Assembly: GCF_014137975.1 (NCBI RefSeq)
Contig: NZ_JACGWZ010000004.1
Span: forward strand, 372,001-436,000
Reading direction: 5' to 3'
From: Halosaccharopolyspora lacisalsi
GTDB lineage: Bacteria; Actinomycetota; Actinomycetes; Mycobacteriales; Pseudonocardiaceae
DNA length: 64,000 nt
Shown here: positions 34,615 through 43,115 of the stretch, in pieces
Numbering within the stretch: the first letter of the stretch is position 1
Layout: every line of letters begins with the position of its first letter
Program-made: the position numbers and the translations under genes
The notes under the pieces: generated by a model
What the model was told of the DNA's origin: nothing
Database searches by the model: none
The model's input: only the letters and a program-made list of their open reading frames with translations

Positions 34615-35994
34615 ATGACGGAAGCAGCGCAGGAATCGAACGCCGTGGACGCGTTGAGCGAGCACACGAGCGGAGAGGTACGCACCCCGGACACCACCGG
34701 CTACGACGAGGAACGGACCGGCTTCCAACGCCTGGCGGCGCACCGGCCCGCCGTGATCGCCGGAGTGACCACCGAACAGGACGTCCGTGACGCCGTCCGC
34801 TTCGCATCCGCGGGGGGATCCCGCGTGGCGGTCCAGAACACCGGTCACGGACTGAGCACTCCGATGGAGGGCGGCGTGCTGATCAGCACCCACCGCATGG
34901 CCGGAGTGCGGGTGAAGCCGCGGGAGCGCACCGCGTGGGTCGAGGCAGGTGCCACCTGGCGGCAGGTGATAGCGGAGGCGGCTCCGCACGGGCTGGCCCC
35001 GCTGTCCGGAAGCCTGCCGGGGCTCGGAGCGGTTTCCTACGTCCTGGGCGGGGGCGTGGGGCTGTTGGCCCGGCGCTACGGTTTCGCCGCCGATCACGTG
35101 CGTCGCGTCGACCTGGTCACGGCCGACGGGCGGCTGCACCGGGTGACCGCGGACGGCGACGCCGATCTGTTCTGGGCACTGCGCGGGGGAGGTGGCAACT
35201 TCGGCGTCGTCACCGGTGTGGAGATCGAGCTCGTGCCCGTGGCGAGCCTCTACGGTGGCGGCTTGTACTTCGACGTCGAGCAGCTGCCCGAGGTGCTGGA
35301 GGAGTGGCGCCGCTGGACGCTCGGTGTCCCGGAGGAGATGACCTCGGCGGTGTCGATGCTGCCGTTCCCGGCCGGGCCGGCGGTGCCGGAGGAACTGCGC
35401 GGGCGGCACGTGGCTCAGCTTCAGGTCTGCTATTCCGGTCCCGAGCAGGAGGGGCGGCAGTTGGTGGAACCGCTGCGTGCGCTCACACCGTGCCTGCGTG
35501 ACACGGTGCGCGAGCTTCCCTACTCCGATTCGGGAGCGGTGTTCGAAGAACCCGATCAGCCCCATGCCTATCGGTCGCGAAATCTGCTGCTGCCCGACCT
35601 CGATCCGCGGGCGCTGGCCACGTTGCCGCGGCAGGCCGGCCCTTCGGCACCGGCGATGTGCGTGGTCGGATCGCGCCACCTCGGCGGTGCGCTCTCACGG
35701 CCACCGCAGGTCGCCAGTGCCGTCGGCCGTCGGGAGGCCGCGTACTCCTTGGGCGTGCTTTCCCCGGTGCAGCCGGGCGAGGAGAGCGCCGTCGATGCCG
35801 TGCACCGTGACGCTCTCGCACCGTTCACCGGAATCGGGTGCTCGCTCAACTTCAGTTTCGGGCCGCTGGACGCGGAGCGGGTGCGCAGTGCCTTCGACCC
35901 CGCTGACTACCGGCGGCTCACCGAGCTCAAGGCCCTGCACGATCCGCGGATGCTCTTCCGCTGCAACCACGCGATCCCACCGAACGGCGTGTGA
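34615..35994 (+). CDS. FAD-linked oxidoreductase, berberine-bridge/6-hydroxynicotine oxidase type
   Basis: This is a 459-residue flavoenzyme. The FAD-binding PCMH domain shows the N-terminal VAVQNTGHGLST, whose His is the usual site of covalent FAD attachment in this family, then WVEAGATWRQVIAEAAPHGL, LGGGVGLLARRYGFAADHV and FWALRGGGGNFGVVTGVEIE. The substrate domain ends with the BBE motif, RLTELKALHDPRMLFRCNHA. The second covalent Cys of bicovalent members is not evident. It likely oxidises an alcohol, amine or hydroxylated aromatic with oxygen as acceptor; substrate unknown. Divergent from, and probably controlled by, the WYL regulator. No signal peptide. Confidence 0.87.
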   Translation: MTEAAQESNAVDALSEHTSGEVRTPDTTGYDEERTGFQRLAAHRPAVIAGVTTEQDVRDAVRFASAGGSRVAVQNTGHGLSTPMEGGVLISTHRMAGVRVKPRERTAWVEAGATWRQVIAEAAPHGLAPLSGSLPGLGAVSYVLGGGVGLLARRYGFAADHVRRVDLVTADGRLHRVTADGDADLFWALRGGGGNFGVVTGVEIELVPVASLYGGGLYFDVEQLPEVLEEWRRWTLGVPEEMTSAVSMLPFPAGPAVPEELRGRHVAQLQVCYSGPEQEGRQLVEPLRALTPCLRDTVRELPYSDSGAVFEEPDQPHAYRSRNLLLPDLDPRALATLPRQAGPSAPAMCVVGSRHLGGALSRPPQVASAVGRREAAYSLGVLSPVQPGEESAVDAVHRDALAPFTGIGCSLNFSFGPLDAERVRSAFDPADYRRLTELKALHDPRMLFRCNHAIPPNGV

Positions 35995-36015
35995 ACCACG
36001 CCGACTCCGTTCGAA

Positions 36016-36065
36016 CCGGAAATCGCCGGGTCGCCTCTCGGGGAAGCGAACCCGGTGGTTTCCGG
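36016..36065. terminator. Imperfect hairpin between convergent genes
   Basis: CCGGAAATCGCCGGGT at 36016-36031 pairs, with two or three mismatches, with ACCCGGTGGTTTCCGG at 36050-36065. It lies between the ends of the flavoprotein and the acyl-CoA dehydrogenase genes. Likely a bidirectional terminator. Confidence 0.55.
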
Positions 36066-36107
36066 GGCTGGATCGGCCTCACGCGAAGGCGCTCACGCGA
36101 AAGGCCC

Positions 36108-37292
36108 TCAGACGAAGGCGCTGTGGCCGGTGATGGCCTTGCCGACGATGAGCGTGTTCATCTCGCGGCTGCCCTCGAAGGAGTAGACGGCTTCGGCGTC
36201 GGCGAAGAACTTCGCCACCTCGTAGTCGAGCACGATCCCGTTGCCGCCGAACAGCTCGCGTGCCCAGGACACCACCTCGCGCATCCGGGTGGTGGTGAAG
36301 CTCTTGGCCAGTGCGGCCTGATCGGCACCGGCACCGCCCTCCTCCATCTTCTGCGCCAGTCGCGTGACCATGCCGAACATGGCGGTGATGTCGCCCAGCA
36401 TCTTGACCAGCAGGTCCTGGATCATCTGGAAGGAACCGATGGGCTTGCCGAACTGCTCGCGGGTGACCGCGTACTCGCGGGCGAGCTCGTAGGCGCGGAT
36501 GGCCACGCCCAGGGCCTGCCAGGCGACGTTGCCACGCGTCTTGGCCAGCACCTTGGCCGTGTCGCGGAAGCTGTCGATGTTCTGCAGCCGGTTGGCTTCC
36601 GGGACCCGCACGTTCTCCAGCGTGAGGTCGGCGTTCTGCACCGAGCGCAGCGCGATCTTGCCTTCGATCTTGCTCGCGGTGAACCCGGGCGTGCCCTTCT
36701 CGACCACGAAGCCCTTGACGTTGCCGTCGGCCTCGTCACGCGCCCACACGACCACCAGGTCGGCGAAGGTGCCGTTGCCGATCCAGCGCTTAGCGCCGTT
36801 GAGCACCCACTCGTCACTGTCGCGACGAGCCGTGGTGCGCATTCCGCCGGCGACGTCGGAGCCACCCTCGGGTTCGGTCAGCCCGAAGGCGCCGATCTTG
36901 TTCCACGCGACCATGTCGGGCATCCAGCGGTCACGCTGCTGCTGGTCACCGCCACCGTAGATGCTGCCCATGGCCAGGCCGGTGTGCACGCCGGAGGCCA
37001 CGGCCAGCGACGGGTCGACCTTGTTGAGCTCGATGCTCAGGAAACCGTTGAACAGCGGACGCCGGGCACGGCCGTCCCCGTACTCGGGGTACTGGAAGCC
37101 GGCGATGCCGAGCTTGGCGAACTTGTCGATGGACTCGAAGGGGAACTCGGCCTTGTCCCAGGCCTCGTTGGCCAGCGGTTTGATCTCGCGCTGCAGGAAA
37201 TCGCGGATCTCGGTGAGTTCGTCTCGTTCGGCATCGGTGAGCAACTCCTCGAAGCCGAAGAAGTCGGGGTTGGTCTTGGCCTGCTTGGCCAT
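36108..37292 (-). CDS. Acyl-CoA dehydrogenase, glutaryl-CoA dehydrogenase-like clade
   Basis: This 394-residue flavoenzyme is the last gene of a CoA catabolic operon. It has the FAD-binding strand FGLTEPEGGSDVAGGMRTTA, KRWIGNGTFADLVVVWARD, VIRAYELAREYAVTREQFGK-type helix (here AIRAYELAREYAVTREQFGK), LFGGNGIVLDYEVAKFFADA and the catalytic-base region EAVYSFEGSREMNTLIVGKA. The Glu in that last motif and the closing ITG.SAF match glutaryl-CoA dehydrogenase and its close relatives. The ATG at 37292 has AGGTG before it; a GTG lies three codons upstream. Whether it also decarboxylates cannot be decided here. Confidence 0.85.
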   Translation of the reverse strand: MAKQAKTNPDFFGFEELLTDAERDELTEIRDFLQREIKPLANEAWDKAEFPFESIDKFAKLGIAGFQYPEYGDGRARRPLFNGFLSIELNKVDPSLAVASGVHTGLAMGSIYGGGDQQQRDRWMPDMVAWNKIGAFGLTEPEGGSDVAGGMRTTARRDSDEWVLNGAKRWIGNGTFADLVVVWARDEADGNVKGFVVEKGTPGFTASKIEGKIALRSVQNADLTLENVRVPEANRLQNIDSFRDTAKVLAKTRGNVAWQALGVAIRAYELAREYAVTREQFGKPIGSFQMIQDLLVKMLGDITAMFGMVTRLAQKMEEGGAGADQAALAKSFTTTRMREVVSWARELFGGNGIVLDYEVAKFFADAEAVYSFEGSREMNTLIVGKAITGHSAFV

Positions 37293-37373
37293 GGTGATCA
37301 CCTGTTTCGTGGGAAGAGTGGTGCGGCGGCCGGCGCCGCCGGGAAGAAACCGCCCGAGAACCGAGTCGTGGGG

Positions 37374-38327
37374 TCAGGACCGGTCGGCGGCGTGCCGGAT
37401 CGCCTCGGTGAGGGCGAGTTGCTTGCGGTCGCGGGCTTCGCTGCGGGCGCGGTAGGACTCGGCTCCGGTGCCGTAGGCGTGCTCGGTCTGCTCGGCGATG
37501 ACCTCGATGTTGTCGCTGCTCAGTGCCGGACGGCCGAGATCGGACCACCGCTGGGCCATGCCGTGACCGAGGTGTTCGATCATGTGCCGGATCCCGCCGG
37601 GGCCGCCGCCGAGGTGGAAGCTCTCGAACGGCCCCACCGTCGCCCACCGGTTGCCCAGCGAGGACTTCATCACCGTGTCCAGTTCCTCGGCGCTGACCAC
37701 GCCCCGCAGGACGAGGCTGATGGACTCCTGCATGACGGCGCTTTGCAGCCGGTTGGCCACGAAACCGGAGGTTTCGGCGTGCAGTCGCACCGGGGTCTTG
37801 CCCAGTCGGCGGTAGAACTCCAGCGCGTCGGTGGTCACCCGCTCCGAGGTGCGGCGGCCGGGAACGATCTCGACCAGCGGCACCACCTGCGGCGGGTTGA
37901 ACGGGTGCGCGACGAGCAGCCGCGCGGCGACGTCGTCCGACAGCTCCGCGGCGATGTCCGAAGCCACGATGCCGGAACTGGACGTGGCCAACACGGCGTC
38001 CCGGGGTGCGGCACGAGCGATCTCGGCGAACAGTCGCCGCTTGAACTCCACCCGTTCCGGGCCGTTCTCCTGCACCAGGTCGGCATCCCGCACGGCTTCG
38101 GACAGCTCCGGGGTGACTTCGATCCTGCTCAGCAGGTCGTCGGCGGTGCCGCCTTCCGGCAGGCTCTCGGCGAGTGCCGGCATCGCCTCGCGCAGGCTCC
38201 GCTCCAGGTCCGCACGCGGGTCGTTCAGACGTACCCGCATCCCGCGCGCGGAGAACAGCGCCGCCCACGCCAGACCGATCGTGCCCGCACCCACGACGGC
38301 GGCCGTGTCATAGCGGGACTCGTTCAT
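37374..38327 (-). CDS. 3-hydroxyacyl-CoA dehydrogenase family protein (single-domain, lambda-crystallin/carnitine dehydrogenase type)
   Basis: This is a 317-residue NAD-dependent dehydrogenase. The Rossmann start is AAVVGAGTIGLAWAALFSAR; the catalytic His lies in RLLVAHPFNPPQVVPLVEI, with the Glu in the preceding VQENGPERVEFKRRLF strand, and SGFVANRLQSAVMQESISLV begins the helical C-terminal domain. The length and the FNPPQVVPLVEIVPG wording resemble L-carnitine 3-dehydrogenase and L-gulonate dehydrogenase as much as beta-oxidation enzymes. It lies 13 bp downstream of the decarboxylase gene and 81 bp upstream of the acyl-CoA dehydrogenase. Confidence 0.83.
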   Translation of the reverse strand: MNESRYDTAAVVGAGTIGLAWAALFSARGMRVRLNDPRADLERSLREAMPALAESLPEGGTADDLLSRIEVTPELSEAVRDADLVQENGPERVEFKRRLFAEIARAAPRDAVLATSSSGIVASDIAAELSDDVAARLLVAHPFNPPQVVPLVEIVPGRRTSERVTTDALEFYRRLGKTPVRLHAETSGFVANRLQSAVMQESISLVLRGVVSAEELDTVMKSSLGNRWATVGPFESFHLGGGPGGIRHMIEHLGHGMAQRWSDLGRPALSSDNIEVIAEQTEHAYGTGAESYRARSEARDRKQLALTEAIRHAADRS

Positions 38328-38340
38328 GGCGATGCTCCCT

Positions 38341-39081
38341 TCAGCGCTCGGCCAGGTAGTCGTGGATCGGGCTGACCGGTCCGAGAGTCAGATCCGTCAG
38401 CACGTGGCTGGCCGAGACGATCTCGCGCACCGGCAGGTCGGCCAGCGGTGCCAGCACGTGTTCGAACAGCTGCAACCGCGCCGGGCCGGTCCAGGCCTGC
38501 TTGACGGTGATGTCGGTGATCTCGGTGCGGACCAGCTCGCAGACCCGCGGGCTCCGGTCGTACCCGGGGACGATCTTGAGCATGTAGGTCGGCACGGTGA
38601 TCTGCGCCTCGGCCCGTTCCGGGTCGAGCGGCTGGTGCTTGTAGCCCATCGTGGCCGTGGCCACCCGCTGACGGCCGTAGTCGAGAGTGCCCACGAGAGC
38701 GGCCTGGTCGACGCTCAGCTCGGGTGAGCCGAGCACCTTCGGGTAGGCGCTGAGTTCCCGTCCGGAGGCCGTGGCGGGGAAGTTGTCCAGGTACATGGCG
38801 TGCAGGTACTCGCCCCGCTCGGCACCGAAGCGTACCGGGATCGCCTGCCCCGTCTCAGTGTAGGGGCCGAATGAGCTCACGTCGTTCATCCGCATGACCT
38901 CGAAGCGCACCAGCGGATCGTCGATCTCCAGCGGCTCCGGCACGACCGCGCGCAGGGCGTCGTGGTCGGTGCGGTAGACGATGTTGAGGTACTCCCGGTC
39001 GGTGAACCGGGGAACACTGGCGGCGTAGGCGGGGCTGCTCAGTGGTGTGGTCAGCGCCTGCCTGACCTGCTGTGATTTCAT
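38341..39081 (-). CDS. Acetoacetate decarboxylase-family protein
   Basis: This is a 246-residue member of the ADC superfamily, whose members use a Schiff-base lysine to decarboxylate acetoacetate or to process related beta-keto acids. Key region: ASGRELSAYPKVLGSPEL, with the Lys of YPK at the Schiff-base position, and RGEYLHAMYLDNFPA before it. VVPEPLEIDDPLVRFEVMRM supplies the preceding conserved strand. In the operon it follows the crotonase by 12 bp. Together with the hydroxyacyl dehydrogenase it would consume a beta-keto product, but substrate is inferred. Confidence 0.82.
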   Translation of the reverse strand: MKSQQVRQALTTPLSSPAYAASVPRFTDREYLNIVYRTDHDALRAVVPEPLEIDDPLVRFEVMRMNDVSSFGPYTETGQAIPVRFGAERGEYLHAMYLDNFPATASGRELSAYPKVLGSPELSVDQAALVGTLDYGRQRVATATMGYKHQPLDPERAEAQITVPTYMLKIVPGYDRSPRVCELVRTEITDITVKQAWTGPARLQLFEHVLAPLADLPVREIVSASHVLTDLTLGPVSPIHDYLAER

Positions 39082-39093
39082 GGCTCTCCTCGT

Positions 39094-39885
39094 TCAGCGC
39101 GCGGACCAGTTCGGGCTGCGGCGCTCGGTGAACGCGCGGGCCCCTTCCGCGAAGTCCTCGGAGCCCATCAGCGCGTGGATCTCGCCGCGTTGCGCGGAGA
39201 ACGCCTCGGACTCCGGGGCACCGTCGGCCCGGCGGACGATCCTTTTGACGGCGGCCAACGCCAGGGGCGCGTTCCGCGAGATCTCGGTGGCCAGTTCCAG
39301 CGCCGCCGTGACCGCCGTACCGTCGGCGACCACCCGGTTGACCACCCCGAGCTCGCGGGCTCGCTCGGCTTCGATGGAGCGGCCGGTCAGCAGCAGCTCC
39401 ATCGCCAGGTGGTGCGGGATCCGCTTGGGAAGTCGCACGGCTCCACCGCCACCGGCGATCAGCCCGCGTTTGACCTCGGGCAACGCGAACGTCGCCCCTC
39501 CGGCCGCGACCACCACGTCGCAGGCCAGTGCCAGCTCGAAACCTCCGCCCATGGCGAAGCCCTCGACGGCCGCGATCAGGGGTTTGTCCACGGCGGCTTC
39601 GGTCAGCCCGGCGAATCCCCCGCCCTCGACGTGGGCCGACTCGCCACGGCCCGCGGCCTTGAGGTCCATGCCGGCGCTGAAGGTGCCTCCCGCTCCGGTG
39701 AGCACCCCCGCCCGCAGCGCCGGATCGGCGTCGAGCTCGTCGACGGCGGCGGCGATACCCGCGGCCACCTCCGCGTTGACGGCGTTGCGGGCCTTCGGCC
39801 GGTCGACGGTGATGAGGAGGGTGCCGTCGTGGCGCTCGGTGCGCACCGCCGCGGCGGTGCCCTCGGTGTTCTCGGTGCCGGCCAT
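39094..39885 (-). CDS. Enoyl-CoA hydratase/isomerase (crotonase family)
   Basis: This is a 263-residue crotonase. VDRPKARNAVNAEVAAGIAA starts the fold, the oxyanion-hole segments are GTFSAGMDLKA and VEGFAMGGGFELALACDVVV, and the active-site region FALPEVKRGLIAGGGGAVRL places a Glu where hydratases and some isomerases have a catalytic acid. C-terminal VKRIVRRADGAPESEAFSAQ is usual. ATG 39885 overlaps the stop of the CoA-transferase gene, so the two are translationally coupled. Hydration of a short enoyl-CoA is the likely reaction. Confidence 0.86.
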   Translation of the reverse strand: MAGTENTEGTAAAVRTERHDGTLLITVDRPKARNAVNAEVAAGIAAAVDELDADPALRAGVLTGAGGTFSAGMDLKAAGRGESAHVEGGGFAGLTEAAVDKPLIAAVEGFAMGGGFELALACDVVVAAGGATFALPEVKRGLIAGGGGAVRLPKRIPHHLAMELLLTGRSIEAERARELGVVNRVVADGTAVTAALELATEISRNAPLALAAVKRIVRRADGAPESEAFSAQRGEIHALMGSEDFAEGARAFTERRSPNWSAR

Positions 39886-41096
39886 CACCGGTCACCTCCC
39901 GTTTCGGAGTCGAGCTCGGAGAGCACCTGCGTGGTGTCCTGGCCGGGCACCGGTGCGTGCTTGCGGATCGAGGCGGGAGTGGCGGAGAACTCCATGGGCA
40001 CGCCGATCGCGCGGTAGGCGCCCTCGCTGGGGTGGTCGGCCACGTCCAGCAGGTGTCCCTCGCGGACGTAGGGGTCGTCGACGGCCTCCTCGAGCTTGAG
40101 CACCGGGGCCACCGGGATGCTGTGCTTGGTGCACACCTCGATCCACTCGTCGGTGGTCAGCTGCGGTGTGACGGACTCGATCAAGCGGGCGAGGTCCTCG
40201 CCGTCGTTCCTGGCGTCGATGGTCTCGGCGTTGATGCGGGGGTCCTCGGCCAGGTCGGGCCTTTCCGCCGCGGCGAACAGGTCGCGGAAGTTCTGCGGGG
40301 TGTAAGGAATGATCATGGCCAGGCCGTCCTTGGTGGGACGTGCCCGATGCCCCTCGTTGAACGAGTTCGGGAAACCGGTCGGTCCCATCGGAGGCTCGAA
40401 GCTCTGGCCCTGCAGGTGCTCGACCATGTTGAACGCCAGCAGGGTGTCGGCCATCGGTACTTCGACGAGCTGACCCTGACCGCTCGTGCGCTGGTGCAGC
40501 AGGGCGGCCATCGTGGAGTAGGCGATGGTCTGTGCGGTGATCTTGTCGGCGAAGATGCTGGGAAGCACCGCCGGAACACCGATGTCACCGGCGCGCCGCG
40601 CCATGTCGATCATGCCCGAAGCGGCTTGCACGGTCTCGTCGTAGGCGGCGAGCTGGGCGCGGTCGGAGTCGGCGCGGAAGCCCTGGGCGTGGGTGTAGAC
40701 CAGCTTCGGGTTGCGTTCGGCGAGGCTCTCGTGGTCCATGTGCAGCCGTTGCAGCGCGCCCACCCGCATGTTGGTGATGAGCACGTCGGCGGTGTCGATC
40801 AGTTCCAGGGCGCGCGCGTGCTCCGTCTCGTCCTTGAGGTTGAGGTCGACGCTGCGCTTGTTGCGGTTGACGTTGAGGTGCAGCGAGGTCATGCCCGGTG
40901 TGCGGTGCGTCGAGCCGTTGCGTGCGCTGTCGCGCGGGGACTCGATCCTGATGACGTCCGCGCCGAGGTCACCCAGGATCTGGGCGGCGTAGGGTCCCAT
41001 GACCACGGTGGCCATATCGATCACCCGGACACCGGCCAGCGGCCCGTTTCCGGCTTTCGCGGTGTTCGGCGTCACGGTCTCGGATGGATCCGACAT
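39885..41096 (-). CDS. Family III (CaiB/BaiF) CoA-transferase
   Basis: This 403-residue class III CoA-transferase activates an acid by moving CoA from a donor such as succinyl-CoA. The N-terminal NGPLAGVRVIDMATVVMGPY, DLGADVIRIESP, NRNKRSVDLNLKDE and TADVLITNMR motifs are canonical. The catalytic Asp is expected in the QAASGMIDMARRAGDIGVPA region, where an Asp is present. It is the first gene of the five-gene operon and would feed it with the acyl-CoA. Glutarate or carnitine-type acids are possible substrates, neither proved. Confidence 0.88.
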   Translation of the reverse strand: MSDPSETVTPNTAKAGNGPLAGVRVIDMATVVMGPYAAQILGDLGADVIRIESPRDSARNGSTHRTPGMTSLHLNVNRNKRSVDLNLKDETEHARALELIDTADVLITNMRVGALQRLHMDHESLAERNPKLVYTHAQGFRADSDRAQLAAYDETVQAASGMIDMARRAGDIGVPAVLPSIFADKITAQTIAYSTMAALLHQRTSGQGQLVEVPMADTLLAFNMVEHLQGQSFEPPMGPTGFPNSFNEGHRARPTKDGLAMIIPYTPQNFRDLFAAAERPDLAEDPRINAETIDARNDGEDLARLIESVTPQLTTDEWIEVCTKHSIPVAPVLKLEEAVDDPYVREGHLLDVADHPSEGAYRAIGVPMEFSATPASIRKHAPVPGQDTTQVLSELDSETGGDR

Positions 41097-41144
41097 CGCC
41101 TCTCCTGTCGTGGTGCGTTGCTTTATTTAGCCTCACAAACGACA

Positions 41145-41156
41145 GTACGACCGTAC
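41145..41156. promoter_or_regulatory. Small palindrome upstream of the CoA-transferase operon
   Basis: GTACG and CGTAC flank a 2-bp centre about 50 bp upstream of the operon start, within a relatively AT-rich stretch. Position suits a LysR or other regulator site; very short, so weak support. Confidence 0.3.
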
Positions 41157-41194
41157 GGGGTGGTCTTCAAACGATCTGTGACACCGATTCGCGA

Positions 41195-41227
41195 ACAACG
41201 GCGTGACCGCAGTGGTCACGCCGTTGT
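41195..41227 (-). terminator. Hairpin terminator after the LysR gene
   Basis: A perfect 14-bp stem (ACAACGGCGTGACC / GGTCACGCCGTTGT) with a 5-nt loop starts 9 bp beyond the LysR stop. It separates the regulator from the operon that follows on the same strand. Confidence 0.7.
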
Positions 41228-41235
41228 CCCAGGTC

Positions 41236-42159
41236 TCAGCGCTTGACTGTTTCGTCGATCGGTTCCTGAAATGCCAGATTGGCCGTACTGGCAAGTTCAT
41301 GCAGGTCGCAGCCTTGCTCCGCGCGATCATGGCGCCAGACGAGGCCCGTGGACAGGACCGGGGAGAAGTCGTTGAAAGGCAGCACCACCTGTGAATCGGT
41401 GCGATATTTGTGCATACCGCTTTCGGGGTCGAGCATGGAGATGGCGAACGCCGAACCATTCGCCACGAGCTCGCTGGTTCCCGCGTAATCTCCCGTGTTG
41501 GGGTGGATTCTTTTCTTGATTCCCGCCGCGTCGAGTCGCATTTCGAGCTGTTCGAAATAAACCGGGGCCGTGCCGGGGGCGGGCACGACGTAGGCGTAAT
41601 CGACCAGTTCGGTCAGCGAGACCGAGGTGTGGTCGGCGAACTCCCGGCGGGGCAGCACCGCGCCCAGCGGTTCCCGCATCACTTCCAGCACCGACAGACC
41701 GGGGGTGTGCACCGGGAGGTGAACCGCGGCCATCCCGAGATCGCCCCGCCCGACGGCCTGCACGAGTTCGTTGGTTCTGCCGGGCCAGTGCTTGACCTCG
41801 TAGCTCTCGGCGCAACGCCGCTCCAGCTCCGTGAGCCCCTCCCGCGCGCGGGAGTGCAGGCCGGGAGGGATGCCGATGAACACCGTGCTGCGCTCGGTGT
41901 GGGTCACCCGGTGCAGCTGCCAGGGAATGTCGTCGAAGCGCCCGAGCACGTCCTTGGCGATGGGAAGCAGCGCAGCCCCCGCCGAAGTCAGGCTCACGCG
42001 GTGGGAGTCACGCTCGAACAGCGTCGTTCGCAGCTCCCGTTCGAGGTCCCGCACGCGCTGGCTCAGTGGCGACGTGGCCATGTGCAACTGGCGTGCTGCC
42101 CGGGAGAAGCTGAGGTTCTCGGCCACGGCCACGAAGTAGCGCAGGTGGAACATTTCCAT
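41236..42159 (-). CDS. LysR-family transcriptional regulator
   Basis: This is a 307-residue LysR regulator. The N-terminal HTH is HLRYFVAVAENLSFSRAARQ and LHMATSPLSQRVRDLERELR, followed by the linker helix TLFERDSHRVSLTSAGAALL and the periplasmic-binding-like effector domain. ATG 42159 gives the family start MEMFHLRYF; the frame is open 120 codons upstream without homology. It lies directly upstream of, and on the same strand as, the CoA-transferase operon, separated by a hairpin. It probably regulates that operon, but the usual divergent arrangement is absent. Confidence 0.87.
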   Translation of the reverse strand: MEMFHLRYFVAVAENLSFSRAARQLHMATSPLSQRVRDLERELRTTLFERDSHRVSLTSAGAALLPIAKDVLGRFDDIPWQLHRVTHTERSTVFIGIPPGLHSRAREGLTELERRCAESYEVKHWPGRTNELVQAVGRGDLGMAAVHLPVHTPGLSVLEVMREPLGAVLPRREFADHTSVSLTELVDYAYVVPAPGTAPVYFEQLEMRLDAAGIKKRIHPNTGDYAGTSELVANGSAFAISMLDPESGMHKYRTDSQVVLPFNDFSPVLSTGLVWRHDRAEQGCDLHELASTANLAFQEPIDETVKR

Positions 42160-42209
42160 CCAGGACGATGTTACCCGGCCGTACGGACCTTCCCGCCCGA
42201 TCGGAACGA

Positions 42210-43115
42210 CTACCCGGTGATGTCCTTGCGGCGGAAGTGGTGGAGCGCCAGTGCCGTGAACAGGGTTCCGTAGACCAGCCCGGAGAAGACCCCGTTGGCC
42301 AGCGCGGTCCAGTCGACCTCGTCGCCGAGCAGTTCGGTCCACGCGGTGGAGTAGTGCGTCGGCAGGAGCATCCGCAACGGGCCGAGCGCGGAGATCTCGT
42401 CGAGGATCTGCGAGAGGATCGAGACCAGCACGGCGCTGCCGACGGCACCGAGGGGCGCGTCGATGGACACGCTCAACCACAGCGCCAGCCCCGCGATCCA
42501 CATCAGGTGCAGCGTGAGGAAAAGGCAACCACCACCGAGCCGGAGCAGGCCGGCGGAGAGTCCCAGCACTTCGTCGGTGGAGCCGAGCAGCGGATCACCG
42601 CCGTACCACAGCAGACCGGTTCCCAGCGCCATCAGCACCATCAGCGCGAGACCGAAGCAGGACAGGACCGCCGCGGCGAGGGCTTTCTGGCGCAGCAGCC
42701 GTGTCCGTGGAATGGGAGCGGCCAGCAGGTACCGCAGACTCGACCACGAGGCCTCGCCGGCGACCGTGTCGCCGAAGAACAGCGCGACGATCACCACGAG
42801 CAGGAAGTTCGTCGCGGCGAACAGGGTGAATGCCGCGAAGTTCATCCCGCCGAAGGTGGCCGTGTCCGCCAGGGTGTGATGGGAGTCGTGGTCGTCCCCG
42901 CCGAGCTCGAAAGCCAGCAACAGCAGCAGCGGCAGCACCGCCAGGCAGCCGAGGCCCAGGCGCGTCCTGCGTCGTGTGAACTGACGACGCAGCTCCACCC
43001 GCACCGGCAGCGTCCGGTTCGCCCGGTATCCGGGAGCACTTCCGTCCGACCGGTCGGGAGTGCTCGTACTCGTCGGTATCTCGAACGAGAGGGGATCCGT
43101 TCGACTTTCCCGCAT
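42210..43115 (-). CDS. ABC-2 type transporter permease
   Basis: This is a 301-residue membrane protein with six helices: LGLGCLAVLPLLLLLAFEL, AAFTLFAATNFLLVVIVALF, LAAAVLSCFGLALMVLMALG, GGGCLFLTLHLMWIAGLALW, LGAVGSAVLVSILSQIL, and FSGLVYGTLFTALALHHF. FGDTVAGEASWSSLRYLLAA between helices 2 and 3 is the typical ABC-2 cytoplasmic loop that contacts the ATPase. Its ATG overlaps the stop of the hydrolase/ATPase fusion gene (ATGA), so the two proteins form one transporter. Substrate unknown. Confidence 0.87.
   Translation of the reverse strand: MRESRTDPLSFEIPTSTSTPDRSDGSAPGYRANRTLPVRVELRRQFTRRRTRLGLGCLAVLPLLLLLAFELGGDDHDSHHTLADTATFGGMNFAAFTLFAATNFLLVVIVALFFGDTVAGEASWSSLRYLLAAPIPRTRLLRQKALAAAVLSCFGLALMVLMALGTGLLWYGGDPLLGSTDEVLGLSAGLLRLGGGCLFLTLHLMWIAGLALWLSVSIDAPLGAVGSAVLVSILSQILDEISALGPLRMLLPTHYSTAWTELLGDEVDWTALANGVFSGLVYGTLFTALALHHFRRKDITG

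Noticed and set aside
36002-38375. Plus-strand frame of about 790 codons
   Set aside because: Opposite two well-supported dehydrogenase genes; His/Gly-rich shadow without domains.
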